Part shown: positions 1 through 7,823 of the stretch, piece by piece
Layout of the letters: each line of letters opens with the position of its first letter
Position numbering within the stretch: the first letter of the stretch is position 1
NCBI RefSeq assembly: GCF_009296175.1
Contig: NZ_VOSK01000008.1
Location: forward strand, 23,881-87,880
DNA from: Microvirga tunisiensis
GTDB taxonomy: Bacteria; Pseudomonadota; Alphaproteobacteria; Rhizobiales; Beijerinckiaceae
DNA: 64,000 nt
Direction of reading: 5' to 3'
Made by a program: the position numbers and the translations under genes
Notes under the pieces: model-generated
What the model saw: the letters and a program-made list of their open reading frames with translations, nothing else
Told to the model about the DNA's origin: nothing
Databases searched by the model: none

Positions 1-370
1 CGGTGACGTTGGGCTTCATCACCCGGCCGATCGGATAAGGCAGGTTGTAGCGCAGACCCTCGCCCGAGGTTCCCGTATAGCGGCCGAAGATCATGTTGAT
101 GCCGACCTCGTTGGGCCGCACCGTATAGAAGCCGGTCAGAAGCCAGACGGCGATCACGCCCAGAACAAGGATGATCAGGCCCCTGCCCCCCATGGAGCCG
201 CCGGGAATGAAATCTTTCAGGCGATCCTGGCTGCGGCGCAGGATATCTTCCAGGTCGGGGGGAGTTCCGTTCCCCTGCGGGCCGCCGGAGCCCCATGGGC
301 TCTTGCCGCCTCCCGATCCGCCACGTTGCCCCCAGGGGCCACCGCCGCCGCTTTGGTTACTCCAAGGCAT
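1..370 (-). CDS. hflK: HflK, N-terminal part (runs off the window)
   Basis: HflK forms, with HflC, a membrane complex of the SPFH/prohibitin type that modulates the FtsH protease. About 123 residues are visible. The protein starts MPWSNQSGG with a Gly/Pro/Trp-rich cytoplasmic tail, followed by a PPDLEDILRR segment, one membrane helix at about residues 64-82 (LIILVLGVIAVWLL) and the start of the SPFH domain (FYTVRPNEVGI, LRYNLPYP). This arrangement is typical of HflK and unlike HflC, which lacks the Gly-rich tail. The gene lies downstream of folA on the same strand, a common rhizobial order in which hflC would follow outside the window. The C-terminal part is not visible. Confidence 0.9.
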   Translation of the reverse strand, partial: MPWSNQSGGGGPWGQRGGSGGGKSPWGSGGPQGNGTPPDLEDILRRSQDRLKDFIPGGSMGGRGLIILVLGVIAVWLLTGFYTVRPNEVGINMIFGRYTGTSGEGLRYNLPYPIGRVMKPNVT

Positions 371-506
371 AGGACGCCTTTCCTCACTCTTTAAAGACCG
401 GCCGGGACAGCCGCTGAGAATCCAAGACGGTTGTGGGTGTTGCCTCTTCCGCCTGTCAAGCCTGCGAATTGGGGATTGCAGAGGCCTTCGTCAACCTTGG
501 ACAGGG

Positions 507-1019
507 TCAGCGACGCCTTTCAAGATCAATAAAGGTAAACGGATGCTCGTCGTCGGGGCCCTTCGGGTGGTCCTCCCGTCTCGTTTCGCGGAACTGTGAC
601 CGGTCGAAATCCGGGAAGAGCGCATCGCCCTCCGGCGTGGCCTGAACCCTCGTCAGGAATATGCTCTGCACCTGCGGCAGGGCCAGGGCATAGATCTCCG
701 CTCCCCCGGCAACGGCGACGGCATCGGCCCCCATTCTGGCCGCCAGTTCGCCCCCCTTGGCGACCGCCTCCTCCCAGGTATGGACCACGTGCACGCCCTC
801 GGCCACAAAACCGGCATCGCGGGTCAGCACGATCGTCTCCCGGCCCGGCAGGGGCTTGCCGATGGACTGGAAGGTCTTGCGCCCCATGATCATCGGCTTG
901 CCCATGGTGAGCCTGCGAAAGCGTCCAAGATCGGTCTTGATGCGCCAAAGGAGCTGGTTGTCCCGCCCGATAACGCCGTTCTCGGCGACCGCAACGACGA
1001 GGATGAGGGGGATGGTCAT
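507..1019 (-). CDS. folA: Dihydrofolate reductase
   Basis: Reduces 7,8-dihydrofolate to tetrahydrofolate with NADPH in the cytoplasm, regenerating the cofactor oxidised by thymidylate synthase. At 170 residues it has normal length. Visible motifs are the N-terminal AENGVIGRDNQLLW substrate loop, KPMIMGRKTFQSIGKPLPGR (cofactor-binding region) and GGAEIYALAL. The loop reads LLW where many proteobacterial enzymes have LPW or MPW. LLW also occurs in other DHFR groups, so I do not read it as a defect. The start codon overlaps the stop of the upstream acetyltransferase gene by 4 nt, so translation is probably coupled. Together with thyA nearby it forms the dTMP cycle. Confidence 0.96.
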   Translation of the reverse strand: MTIPLILVVAVAENGVIGRDNQLLWRIKTDLGRFRRLTMGKPMIMGRKTFQSIGKPLPGRETIVLTRDAGFVAEGVHVVHTWEEAVAKGGELAARMGADAVAVAGGAEIYALALPQVQSIFLTRVQATPEGDALFPDFDRSQFRETRREDHPKGPDDEHPFTFIDLERRR

Positions 1020-1498
1020 GGCTCCTCCGCCAGTTGTCTTAAAGCGCTACCCGTCATCCGCTGCACAGTCCATTCCTCCATCGGGACGGCGCCGATGGAG
1101 CGGTAGACCCGCAGGGCAGGCTCGTTCCAGTCGAGCACCCACCATTCGAGGCGGGCCAGTCCTTCATCGATGCAGCGACGGGCGAGATGCTTCAGCAGCG
1201 CCTTCCCAATCCCCTTGGAACGGAAGGCCGGCCTGACGAAGAGGTCTTCCAGATAGATCCCGTGCCGGCCGCGGAAGGTCGAGAAATTGTAGAACCACAG
1301 GGCAAAGCCGACCGGCTCCCCTTCCCATTCGGCAATGTCGGCGAACACCCGCGGATCGGCGCCGAAAAGCGCCCTCGCGATATCGGCCTCGGTGGCATCG
1401 ACCTCATGCGCCAGCCGCTCGTATTCGGCAAGTTCGCGGATGAAGCTGAAGATCATCGAAGCATCACGCGCTTCGGCTTTGCGGATGACAAGGCTCAT
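1016..1498 (-). CDS. GNAT family N-acetyltransferase
   Basis: Acetyl-CoA-dependent acetyltransferase of the GNAT fold; the acceptor substrate cannot be told from the sequence. I chose the start at MSLVIRKAEARD because the longer frame (to 1555) would overlap the upstream gene and has no conserved residues. This leaves about 160 residues. The acetyl-CoA-binding motif A is clear: YLEDLFVRPAFRSKGIGKAL, with the R-x-x-G-x-G/A pyrophosphate loop. The downstream RVYRSIGA segment matches motif B. The length and layout fit the small diamine/amino-acid acetyltransferase group, but that assignment is only suggestive. It sits in a thyA to folA run and overlaps folA by 4 nt. Confidence 0.85.
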   Translation of the reverse strand: MSLVIRKAEARDASMIFSFIRELAEYERLAHEVDATEADIARALFGADPRVFADIAEWEGEPVGFALWFYNFSTFRGRHGIYLEDLFVRPAFRSKGIGKALLKHLARRCIDEGLARLEWWVLDWNEPALRVYRSIGAVPMEEWTVQRMTGSALRQLAEEP

Positions 1499-1535
1499 GC
1501 GGCCGTTGTGTCGGAAGTCGGCATGGCTGTCGAGC

Positions 1536-1841
1536 TTATTCGGATTCGTCCTCAACCTGCACCCGCCGCGGAGAGCCCCATTCCTCCAGAACGGCGTTCA
1601 TGTCGTCGAGCACGAAGAAGCGGGCGCTCTCCATGTCGTAGCCGTCGTTCAGAAGGTCGTCGTAATCCGTCAGCCTGTGCCGGATGTAGGACGTCAGTGA
1701 CAGCCAGGCGGCCGTCTCGGGCGAAGCGGTCTGCAGGCCGCGGCTGCCCAGGGCGTGGTCGATCACAGCCTCGAGTTCGTGCCGCGGGATGCGCGGCACG
1801 AGAATGCGGACGGCACTTTCGATGGCTTCGCGCCGGTTCAT
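1536..1841 (-). CDS. DUF2293-like small protein
   Basis: A 101-residue soluble protein without signal peptide or membrane helix. The central and C-terminal part (IRHRLTDYDDLLNDGYD followed by ESARFFVLDDMNAVLEEWG) resembles my memory of the DUF2293 family, in which a tyrosine/aspartate-rich TDYD segment precedes an arginine-rich helix and a VL..W end. The biochemical role is unknown. It is placed directly after thyA on the same strand with only 5 nt between stop and start, so it is very likely cotranscribed with thyA, the acetyltransferase and folA. The family assignment should be treated as tentative; that it is coding is well supported by the spacing. Confidence 0.72.
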   Translation of the reverse strand: MNRREAIESAVRILVPRIPRHELEAVIDHALGSRGLQTASPETAAWLSLTSYIRHRLTDYDDLLNDGYDMESARFFVLDDMNAVLEEWGSPRRVQVEDESE

Positions 1842-1846
1842 TTCAC

Positions 1847-2641
1847 TCAGACTGCGACGGGCGCCCTGATGGCCGGATGCGGATCGTAATCTTCGATGGT
1901 GATGTCATCGAAGGTAAAATCGAAGAGCGAGCGCACCGCCGGATTGAGGCGTAGCTTCGGCAGGGACTTAGGCTCGCGTGAGAGCTGAAGGCGCGCCTGC
2001 TCCAGGTGGTTCAGGTAGAGATGCGCATCCCCGAAGGAATGGACGAAATCGCCGGGCTGCAGGCCTGTGGCCTGCGCCATCATGTGCGTGAGCAGCGCAT
2101 ACGATGCGATGTTGAAGGGAACGCCGAGGAACACGTCCGCCGAGCGCTGGTAGAGTTGGCAGGAGAGCCGCCCTTCCGCGACGTAGAACTGGAACAGGCA
2201 ATGGCAGGGCGCGAGCGCCATCCTGTCGAGTTCCGCCGGGTTCCAGGCGGAGACAATCAGACGGCGGCTGTCGGGATTGCGGCGGATCTCGTCGAGCACC
2301 CAGCGGATCTGGTCGACGGTGCCGCCGTCGGGCTTCGCCCAGGAGCGCCACTGCTTGCCGTAGACGGGGCCGAGATCGCCGTTCTCGTCGGCCCACTCGT
2401 CCCAGATCGAAACACCGTTCTCCTTGAGATAGCGGATATTGGTGTCACCCTTCAGGAACCACAGCAATTCGTGGATGATCGACTTCAGGTGCAGCTTCTT
2501 CGTAGTCACGAGCGGGAAGCCCTGGCTGAGATCGAAGCGCATCTGATGGCCGAAGACGGAGATCGTTCCGGTTCCGGTCCGGTCGTCCTTACGGACGCCC
2601 TCGTCCATGATGCGGCGGATGAGATCGAGATAGGCTTGCAT
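1847..2641 (-). CDS. thyA: Thymidylate synthase
   Basis: Converts dUMP to dTMP using 5,10-methylenetetrahydrofolate as carbon donor and reductant. The protein is 264 residues, the standard length for bacterial ThyA. It has the N-terminal [12 protein letters not shown] loop, the catalytic cysteine in [12 protein letters not shown] (Cys146, same position as in E. coli), the [10 protein letters not shown] phosphate-binding segment and the C-terminal closing end (PAIRAPVAV). It begins the minus-strand run thyA, DUF2293-like, GNAT, folA, hflK, and it is divergent from ssrA. FolA two genes on regenerates the folate that this enzyme oxidises. Confidence 0.97.
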   Translation of the reverse strand: MQAYLDLIRRIMDEGVRKDDRTGTGTISVFGHQMRFDLSQGFPLVTTKKLHLKSIIHELLWFLKGDTNIRYLKENGVSIWDEWADENGDLGPVYGKQWRSWAKPDGGTVDQIRWVLDEIRRNPDSRRLIVSAWNPAELDRMALAPCHCLFQFYVAEGRLSCQLYQRSADVFLGVPFNIASYALLTHMMAQATGLQPGDFVHSFGDAHLYLNHLEQARLQLSREPKSLPKLRLNPAVRSLFDFTFDDITIEDYDPHPAIRAPVAV

Positions 2642-2687
2642 GCGGTGCTCCTACACCAATCATAGGGCAGCATCCCAGCCCTTCCGA

Positions 2688-2809
2688 GTCACTTTTAAAC
2701 CTCGTCTGGGTTATCCCCGCTCTTTCAAAATCCGTCCGCGCCACCTATGTCACTTTTAAACCTCGTCTGGGTTATCCCCGCTCTTTCAAAATCCGTCCGC
2801 GCCACCTAT
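2688..2809 (+). repeat. Perfect 61-bp tandem duplication upstream of ssrA
   Basis: Two head-to-tail copies, 2688-2748 and 2749-2809, are identical over all 61 bases. Each begins GTCACTTTTAAACC and ends GCGCCACCTAT. The junction sequences differ: after copy 1 the bases are GTC (start of copy 2), after copy 2 they are ATT. Only copy 2 therefore creates the hexamer TATATT, a good -10 box candidate. The unit lies between the divergent genes thyA and ssrA. Its perfect identity suggests a recent duplication or an assembly error. Confidence 0.95.
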
Positions 2810-2812
2810 ATT
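2784..2812 (+). promoter_or_regulatory. Candidate ssrA promoter
   Basis: TTTCAA at 2784-2789 and TATATT at 2807-2812, separated by 17 nt, form a plausible sigma-70-type promoter that would start transcription near 2819, just before the first structured part of tmRNA. The -35 half is a weak match; the -10 is good. The first copy of the 61-bp repeat holds the same -35 but ends in TATGTC. Inference from spacing only. Confidence 0.45.
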
Positions 2813-2819
2813 GAATCTG

Positions 2820-3140
2820 CCGGTCGCGAGATCGGCTATGGCGATAAACGGCTATCGGAATAAACCCATCGGACCCGGGGGCGGTACCCGGCGCCTCCAC
2901 CAAAGCTCAGGCCACGCCTGGGTTTCGACGGGGGCGAAATAGGATCGACGAGGGCGTAAAGGGTAGACTTTCGCTCGGCATGGTTCCGCCGTTATCGGGC
3001 CGAATCTATAGTTGCCAACGACAACTATGCTCCGGTTGCAGTGGCTGCGTAAGCGGTCCCTAAAGCCGACTCAAAGCCCTTGCGGTTAGCACCGTAAGGC
3101 GGGGTCCGGAGGCACCTGGCAACAGAAGCCTCCACTTTTG
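2820..3140 (+). ncRNA. ssrA: tmRNA, circularly permuted two-piece alphaproteobacterial type
   Basis: Rescues stalled ribosomes and adds a degradation tag. The permuted order is visible. The acceptor piece comes first, with T-arm CCGGG-GGCGGTA-CCCGG and acceptor strand CGCCTCC followed by A and CCA (2892-2902). An intervening segment of about 27 nt follows. The coding piece then begins GGGGGCGAAATAGGATCGACG at 2930, whose GGGGGCG pairs with CGCCTCC to rebuild the 7-bp acceptor stem. The tag frame is at 3014-3052. The gene ends in a hairpin GGAGGC...GCCTCC (3108-3133) followed by ACTTTTG. The mature 5' end of the acceptor piece is estimated. sspB follows within 20 nt. Confidence 0.93.
3014..3052 (+). 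other. tmRNA tag-peptide reading frame (ANDNYAPVAVAA, stop TAA)
   Basis: Within ssrA the codons GCC AAC GAC AAC TAT GCT CCG GTT GCA GTG GCT GCG TAA encode ANDNYAPVAVAA. The AANDN start is the region recognised by the SspB adaptor in related bacteria, and the final VAA/LAA-type end is the ClpX degron. The resume codon GCC follows the usual AT-rich stretch (CTATAGTT). Confidence 0.93.
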
Positions 3141-3159
3141 TTTCTGCAAGGGCTCGCTT

Positions 3160-3777
3160 ATGGCCGGTGGTAAAGACCTGATCCGCTACGATCTTCTGGT
3201 GCAGGACGCGCTCAAAGGCGTCGTGCGCAAAGTGCTGATCGATTCCAAGGATGGACTTCCGGGCGAGCACCACTTCTACATCTCCTTCCAGACGGATTTT
3301 CCCGGCGTTCGCCTCTCGAACCGCCTGCGCGAAAAATACCCTCAGGAGATGACCATCGTTCTCCAGCACCAGTTCTGGGACCTCAACGTCACCGAGCACA
3401 CCTTCGAGGTCGGGCTGTCGTTCTCCGGGATTCCGGAGCGGCTGCTCATCCCCTTCGACGCACTCACCGGCTTCTTCGACCCCTCCGTCCAATTCGGGCT
3501 CAAATTCGACAGCCAGGACGAGGATGAGGAGGAAGAGTTCGACGAGGCTCCGCCCGCGCCGCAGCCCATCCGCGGCAGCTCCTCCGAGCCTGTCGAGCTG
3601 AAGCAGCCCCGCAAGCCTCAGCCTGCGGCGGACAAGAAGCCTGCTCCGGAGACTGCTCCCGCGGCAAAGGCCGTGTCTGACGCGGCCCCCGAGGACAGCC
3701 CGAAGGCGGATGCGGCTGAGGGCGCCGCAGGCAGCGCAGAGGTCGTCAGCCTCGACGCCTTCCGCAAGAAGAACTAA
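3160..3777 (+). CDS. sspB: SspB, ClpXP adaptor for tmRNA-tagged proteins
   Basis: Binds ssrA-tagged polypeptides and hands them to the ClpXP protease. The first 120 or so residues form the SspB fold (IRYDLLVQDALKGVVRKVL, HHFYISFQTDFPGVRLS, FWDLNVTEHTFEVGLSFSG, LLIPFDALTGFFDPSVQFGL). These match the alphaproteobacterial SspB family (formerly DUF1321 type) rather than the gamma form. Then comes an acidic stretch (DEDEEEEFDE), a long Ala/Pro/Lys linker and a conserved-looking end VVSLDAFRKKN, which by analogy is the ClpX-docking tail. An AAGGG ribosome-binding site precedes the ATG. The gene starts about 20 nt after ssrA, a telling neighbourhood for its role. Confidence 0.93.
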   Translation: MAGGKDLIRYDLLVQDALKGVVRKVLIDSKDGLPGEHHFYISFQTDFPGVRLSNRLREKYPQEMTIVLQHQFWDLNVTEHTFEVGLSFSGIPERLLIPFDALTGFFDPSVQFGLKFDSQDEDEEEEFDEAPPAPQPIRGSSSEPVELKQPRKPQPAADKKPAPETAPAAKAVSDAAPEDSPKADAAEGAAGSAEVVSLDAFRKKN

Positions 3778-3810
3778 CCCCTTCCTAGAACTAAGCCCTT
3801 CCTGCCGACT

Positions 3811-5226
3811 TCAGGCCGTCGCCGGCGCCATCTTCGGAGCACGTTGCGTGAGCCGCATGGGCAATCCGCCCCGCGGCCTCAACGTGATCCGCTGCACGGG
3901 GGTGACCTCGTGCCCTTCCAAGAGATCGAGCCTCGTCGAGCGCGCGATGGTCGCCAGAACGATCACGGCCTCCTGCAGGGAGAAGCTCGCGCCGATGCAG
4001 ACCCGGGGCCCGGCCCCGAACGGCAGATAGGCGAAGCGGTCGATCCGGCTGCGGTTCTCAGGGAGGAAACGTTCGGGCCGAAAGAGATCCGGCTGGTCCC
4101 AGAGCTTCTTGTGTCGGTGAAGCACATAGGGCGCGATCACGACCATCGAGTCCGCCGGGATCTCCAGCTCTCTGATCCGGTCGTCCTGTATGGCGCTCCG
4201 GCTCATGTAAGGCGCCGGCGGATAGAGGCGGACCGCCTCGTCGACGACGGCGCGCGTGTAGACGAGCTTTTCCAGGTGGTGAGGCTCGATTGGCCCCTCC
4301 CCCAGCACCTCGTCCACCTCCCGCTCCACACGAGAGCGGGCCCTCTCGTCCTGAGACAGCAGGTAAAGCGACCAGGAGAGCGCATTGGCCGTGGTCTCGT
4401 GCCCCGCTCCGATGAACGTGACGATATTGGTCCGCACCTCGATATCGCTCAGGCCCTTGCCGGTCTCAGGATCCGCCGCCTCCAGCAGCAGGGTCAGCAG
4501 ATCGCGAGGCGCCGGCTCGCCGCGGGTGAGAAGTTCTTTCCGCGCATCGATCAGCGCGTTGACCGTCTCCTCGAAGAACCGGATCGACGGCCTCGCACGC
4601 AGGCGTCCGATCCGAGGAACCCAGTCGGGAAATCCGAAGATGTCGAGCGGGTCGACCCGCCCCAGGCTGTTGAAGTAGCGGGTGATGGCGCGCCCGAGAG
4701 CGTCCGGATCCTTCGGCACGCCCTGGGTGAAGATCGTCCGCTCCAGCACGTCGAGGGTCACCCGGGTCATGTCGAGCGCGGCATCCACCACGCGTCCGTC
4801 AGGACGTCGCCGCCAGCGCCGAACGAGGCGGTCGGCCGCCTCGACCATGGCCGGGAAGAAGCTGCCGACGTGGCGCGGGGTGAAGAGCGGCGCGATGGTG
4901 CGGCGCTGGAGCCGCCATTCGTCGCCCTCCGCCGTCACAAGTCCCCGCCCGAGGCCGGGCGCCAGGATCCGGATCTGCAGATCGTCCTTCCGGTAATTGG
5001 CGGCGTTGTCCACGAGGATGTGACGGATGACGGCTGGGTCGTTCACCACGGTCATGCGGCCCAAGGCCCCCTCGCCCGTGATGATGGGCTCCTCGAAATG
5101 CGCCTCCATCCAGGTGTTCAGGGGGTTTTCGCGCACAGCCCTCAAGAACGCCACCATGCCGAGCGGCTCGGTGCGGGGCTTGGGATGAGGCGGGTGGAAC
5201 GGCGGAGCTTCCAGGGTGTCGCTCAT
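3811..5226 (-). CDS. Cytochrome P450
   Basis: Heme-thiolate monooxygenase of 471 residues. Diagnostic motifs are present in order: the I-helix oxygen-activation motif GAGHETTA (about 273-280), the ExxR salt bridge EAVR (330-333), the PERF segment (384-387) and the heme loop FGAGPRVCIG with the cysteine ligand at about 410. There is no N-terminal membrane anchor and no fused reductase or ferredoxin domain, so it is a soluble class I-type enzyme needing separate electron partners. None is encoded nearby. The resemblance is to the CYP102/CYP4-like branch with unsaturated-lipid or fatty-acid substrates, but the substrate cannot be assigned. It is convergent with sspB and divergent from fumC. Confidence 0.92.
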   Translation of the reverse strand: MSDTLEAPPFHPPHPKPRTEPLGMVAFLRAVRENPLNTWMEAHFEEPIITGEGALGRMTVVNDPAVIRHILVDNAANYRKDDLQIRILAPGLGRGLVTAEGDEWRLQRRTIAPLFTPRHVGSFFPAMVEAADRLVRRWRRRPDGRVVDAALDMTRVTLDVLERTIFTQGVPKDPDALGRAITRYFNSLGRVDPLDIFGFPDWVPRIGRLRARPSIRFFEETVNALIDARKELLTRGEPAPRDLLTLLLEAADPETGKGLSDIEVRTNIVTFIGAGHETTANALSWSLYLLSQDERARSRVEREVDEVLGEGPIEPHHLEKLVYTRAVVDEAVRLYPPAPYMSRSAIQDDRIRELEIPADSMVVIAPYVLHRHKKLWDQPDLFRPERFLPENRSRIDRFAYLPFGAGPRVCIGASFSLQEAVIVLATIARSTRLDLLEGHEVTPVQRITLRPRGGLPMRLTQRAPKMAPATA

Positions 5227-5314
5227 GCGATTTTACAAGGCCTCCATGCGCGTTCGCAGTTGCGAGCGCCACCATTTGAGATAAGAACACGCAACTCCAT
5301 CGAAAGAGGTCAGG

Positions 5315-6709
5315 ATGTCGCCCTCAACCCGCATCGAAACAGATACCTTCGGCCCCATCGAAGTGGCAGCCGACAAGCTCTGGGGCGCCCAGACGCAGCG
5401 TTCGCTCCAGAACTTCCGCATCGGGACGGACCGGATGCCGCTTCCCCTGGTCCATGCGCTGGCGATCGTGAAGCAGGCCTCCGCTCTTGTGAACAAGGAT
5501 CTTGGCAAGCTGGAGCCGCGCCTGGCCGATGCCATCGCGGCGGCGGCCGCCGATGTGGTGCAGGGCAAGTATGACGATGAGTTTCCGCTCGTGGTCTATC
5601 AGACGGGCTCGGGCACCCAGTCCAACATGAACATGAACGAGGTCCTCTCGAACCTCGCCATCGAGCGCCTTGGCGGCGAGCGCGGCAGCAAGAAGCCGGT
5701 TCACCCGAACGACCACGTGAACATGGGCCAGTCGTCGAACGACTCGTTCCCCACCGCCATGCACATCGCCGTGGCCCGCGAGGTCCATGACCGGCTGGTT
5801 CCGGCGCTCAAACACCTGCACAAGGCGCTGAACGAGAAGGCGGAGGCCTACAAGGACATCGTGAAGATCGGGCGCACGCACCTGCAGGATGCGACCCCTG
5901 TCACCCTCGGCCAGGAATTCTCCGGCTATGCCGCCCAAGTACAGCTCGGCATCGCCCGCATCGAACAGACGCTTCCGGGCATCTATGCCCTGGCCCAGGG
6001 CGGCACCGCCGTCGGCACGGGCCTCAACGCCCATCCGGAATTCGCGGATCGCTTCGCCTCGAAGGTGGTGGAGCTGACGGCTCTCCCCTTCACCTCGGCC
6101 ACCAACAAGTTCGAGGCTCTCGCGTCCAACGATGCCCTGGTTTACACGCACGGCGCGCTGGCAAGCCTCGCCGCCGGCCTGTTCAAGATCGCCAACGACA
6201 TCCGCCTGATGGGTTCAGGCCCCCGCTCGGGCATCGGCGAGATCTCGCTGCCCGAGAACGAGCCCGGCTCGTCCATTATGCCCGGCAAGGTCAACCCGAC
6301 CCAGGCCGAGGCCATGACGATGCTGTGCTGCCAGGTGGCCGGAAACCAGACCACGGTGACCTTCGCCGGCAGCCAGGGCCATTTCGAGCTCAACGTGTTC
6401 AAGCCCGTGATCGTCAATGCGGTGCTGCAATCGATCCGTCTGCTCGCGGACGGCGCGAACAGCTTCACCGACAACTGCGTCGTCGGCATCGAGCCGAACC
6501 GGGAACGCCTCAACGAGCTGATGCAGCGCTCCCTGATGCTCGTGACCGCACTCGCCCCGTCCATCGGCTACGACAAGGCGGCAGCCATCGCCAAGTCGGC
6601 GCACAAGAACGGCACGACCCTCAAGGAAGAAGCCCTCAAGGCCGGTGTCGCCGAGGACCACTTCCACGCCGTCGTTCGTCCCGAGACGATGCTTCAGCCG
6701 GGCGAATAG
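5315..6709 (+). CDS. fumC: Fumarate hydratase, class II
   Basis: Interconverts fumarate and (S)-malate in the tricarboxylic acid cycle; iron-independent, homotetrameric. The 464 residues match the family length. The superfamily signature [13 protein letters not shown] is at about residue 319, with [10 protein letters not shown] and [13 protein letters not shown] earlier and [17 protein letters not shown] (catalytic His) in the middle. A GAGGT ribosome-binding site precedes the ATG. Two short genes follow on the same strand with very little spacing and are probably cotranscribed. Confidence 0.97.
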   Translation: MSPSTRIETDTFGPIEVAADKLWGAQTQRSLQNFRIGTDRMPLPLVHALAIVKQASALVNKDLGKLEPRLADAIAAAAADVVQGKYDDEFPLVVYQTGSGTQSNMNMNEVLSNLAIERLGGERGSKKPVHPNDHVNMGQSSNDSFPTAMHIAVAREVHDRLVPALKHLHKALNEKAEAYKDIVKIGRTHLQDATPVTLGQEFSGYAAQVQLGIARIEQTLPGIYALAQGGTAVGTGLNAHPEFADRFASKVVELTALPFTSATNKFEALASNDALVYTHGALASLAAGLFKIANDIRLMGSGPRSGIGEISLPENEPGSSIMPGKVNPTQAEAMTMLCCQVAGNQTTVTFAGSQGHFELNVFKPVIVNAVLQSIRLLADGANSFTDNCVVGIEPNRERLNELMQRSLMLVTALAPSIGYDKAAAIAKSAHKNGTTLKEEALKAGVAEDHFHAVVRPETMLQPGE

Positions 6710-6724
6710 GATAAAACAAGCGCC

Positions 6725-6913
6725 ATGGCTGAGATCATCAATCTGCGCCAGGCGCGCAAGCAAAAGGCGCGGGCCGAGAAAGAGGCCCGCGCCAACGAGA
6801 ACCGCGTCGCGTTCGGCCGCACGAAGGCCGAGAAGAACCTGAGCCAGGCCGAGCAGGATCTGGCGAAAAGCCGCCTCGACTCGCACAAGCGCGACGACGA
6901 CGAGAAGCCGTGA
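6725..6913 (+). CDS. DUF4169 family small protein
   Basis: A 62-residue, highly charged protein beginning MAEIINLRQARKQKARAEKE. It is predicted to be one long helix rich in Arg, Lys, Glu and Ala, ending RLDSHKRDDDEKP. The AEIINLRxARK start and the AFGRTKAEK motif match the DUF4169 family, whose function is not known. It lies 15 nt after fumC and its TGA is followed directly by the ATG of the next gene. In other rhizobia this pair also accompanies fumC, as far as I recall. Confidence 0.85.
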   Translation: MAEIINLRQARKQKARAEKEARANENRVAFGRTKAEKNLSQAEQDLAKSRLDSHKRDDDEKP

Positions 6914-7165
6914 ATGGGCTTTGGCATCGTCAAGCGTTCCGTCTCCATCGCCGGTCACCGGACGAGCATCTCCCTCGAAGAGCCCTTCTGGGCGTCCCTA
7001 CGGGAGATTGCGGACCGCGACAAGATTTCCATCCAGGCCCTGATCGGGCGCATCGATGCGGAAAGAGGCGAACAGAACCTCTCTTCGGCGATCCGGGTCT
7101 TCGTGCTCACGGACCTGCGACAGCGATTGACCACATCGTCCTCGAACGGCACCGCTGCGCTTTAG
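6914..7165 (+). CDS. Ribbon-helix-helix domain protein
   Basis: An 83-residue protein with IVKRSVSIAGHRTSISLEEPFW, a strand that would form the DNA-contacting ribbon, then two helices (ASLREIADRDKISIQALIGRI and NLSSAIRVFVLTDLRQRL). This is the RHH_4-type fold seen in many alphaproteobacterial genes next to fumC. The DNA target is unknown, and the domain may have another role. It begins immediately after the stop codon of the DUF4169 gene, in the same reading frame, so translation is presumably coupled. No terminator is apparent after it; a palindromic repeat follows. Confidence 0.82.
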   Translation: MGFGIVKRSVSIAGHRTSISLEEPFWASLREIADRDKISIQALIGRIDAERGEQNLSSAIRVFVLTDLRQRLTTSSSNGTAAL

Positions 7166-7244
7166 GCATGGGCTGCCGGCAATCCTTTACAGCCGGGATG
7201 TCCCTCAGGGTCCCGGCCTTCCGTGACCAAACCCCAAATATCAG

Positions 7245-7326
7245 GTCGGGCTTGTCCCGACCATCCCGATCAAGTGAAGTGCCGCGCAATTCGGATCGTC
7301 ATCACCGGCCTTGTGCCGGTGATGAC
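7245..7326. repeat. Dispersed palindromic repeat (family 2), copy 1
   Basis: Two hairpins are seen: GTCGGG-CTTGT-CCCGAC (7245-7261) and a perfect 12-bp stem GTCATCACCGGC-CTTGT-GCCGGTGATGAC (7298-7326). The same pair, in the opposite order and orientation, is present at 28887-28968, and a degenerate copy lies at about 32783-32874. This is a REP-like intergenic family. The rest of 7166-7411 holds no gene that I can see. Confidence 0.8.
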
Positions 7327-7411
7327 GACGGAGGTCAAACGACCGCCCGATCATTCATCGGGTCAGGGCGAGATGGACAAGCGGGCCAGTCCCGTCCTGG
7401 TATCGTTTGTC

Positions 7412-7765
7412 TCAGACAAGGATCTCGAAGTCACATCGGGTCAGGGCTGCCACGTTGTAAACCGTTATGCTGTTGCTGTCATCAAAACGAACGATGCTGT
7501 CCAGGGACCCGTCCTGATCCGCATCGACCGACTCAATGTCGAGGTCGGCGAAGGAGGCGACATTATCGATCTCCCGCAGTTCGATGGTGTCCCGACCTTG
7601 CTGGAAATCGTGGATGTGGTCCGTGCCGTTGCTCGGACCGAAGACGAACGTATCGTTGCCGCCCCGCACCGTGCCATCCGAAGTCCTGAAGTCGCCCCAC
7701 ATATGATCTTCAGCATCCGCGCCGCTGATGAGACGGTCGTCTCCGCCCTTGGAGCCGCCACTCAT
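7412..7765 (-). CDS. RTX-like secreted protein, C-terminal fragment
   Basis: This frame carries the end of the repeat protein that starts at 8474. After a last pair of repeats (GGDDRLISG) it runs into a terminal domain typical of type I-secreted RTX proteins: GGNDTFVFGPSNGTDHIHDF, then DTIELREIDNV and a C-terminal DSNSITVYNVAALT followed by DFEILV. Reading the eight-C tract at 7830-7837 as seven would join it in frame with the upstream part, giving one protein of about 354 residues. As the sequence stands, this piece lacks its own good start and ribosome-binding site (the ATG at 7763-7765 is internal to the repeat), so it is probably not made alone. Confidence 0.7.
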   Translation of the reverse strand: MSGGSKGGDDRLISGADAEDHMWGDFRTSDGTVRGGNDTFVFGPSNGTDHIHDFQQGRDTIELREIDNVASFADLDIESVDADQDGSLDSIVRFDDSNSITVYNVAALTRCDFEILV

Positions 7766-7823
7766 GGTCTCGGCATCGCCGTAGAGGTCGTTTCGTTGAG
7801 AATCCGCCCCACCTGTGAGGGTA

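Noticed and set aside
507..1019. LLW instead of LPW/MPW in the DHFR substrate loop as a resistance change
   Set aside because: LLW occurs in other DHFR families as far as I recall, so it is not by itself unusual.
1499..1555. Longer start for the GNAT protein
   Set aside because: Would overlap the upstream gene, and the added 19 residues do not resemble the fold; the ATG at 1498 begins the conserved first strand.
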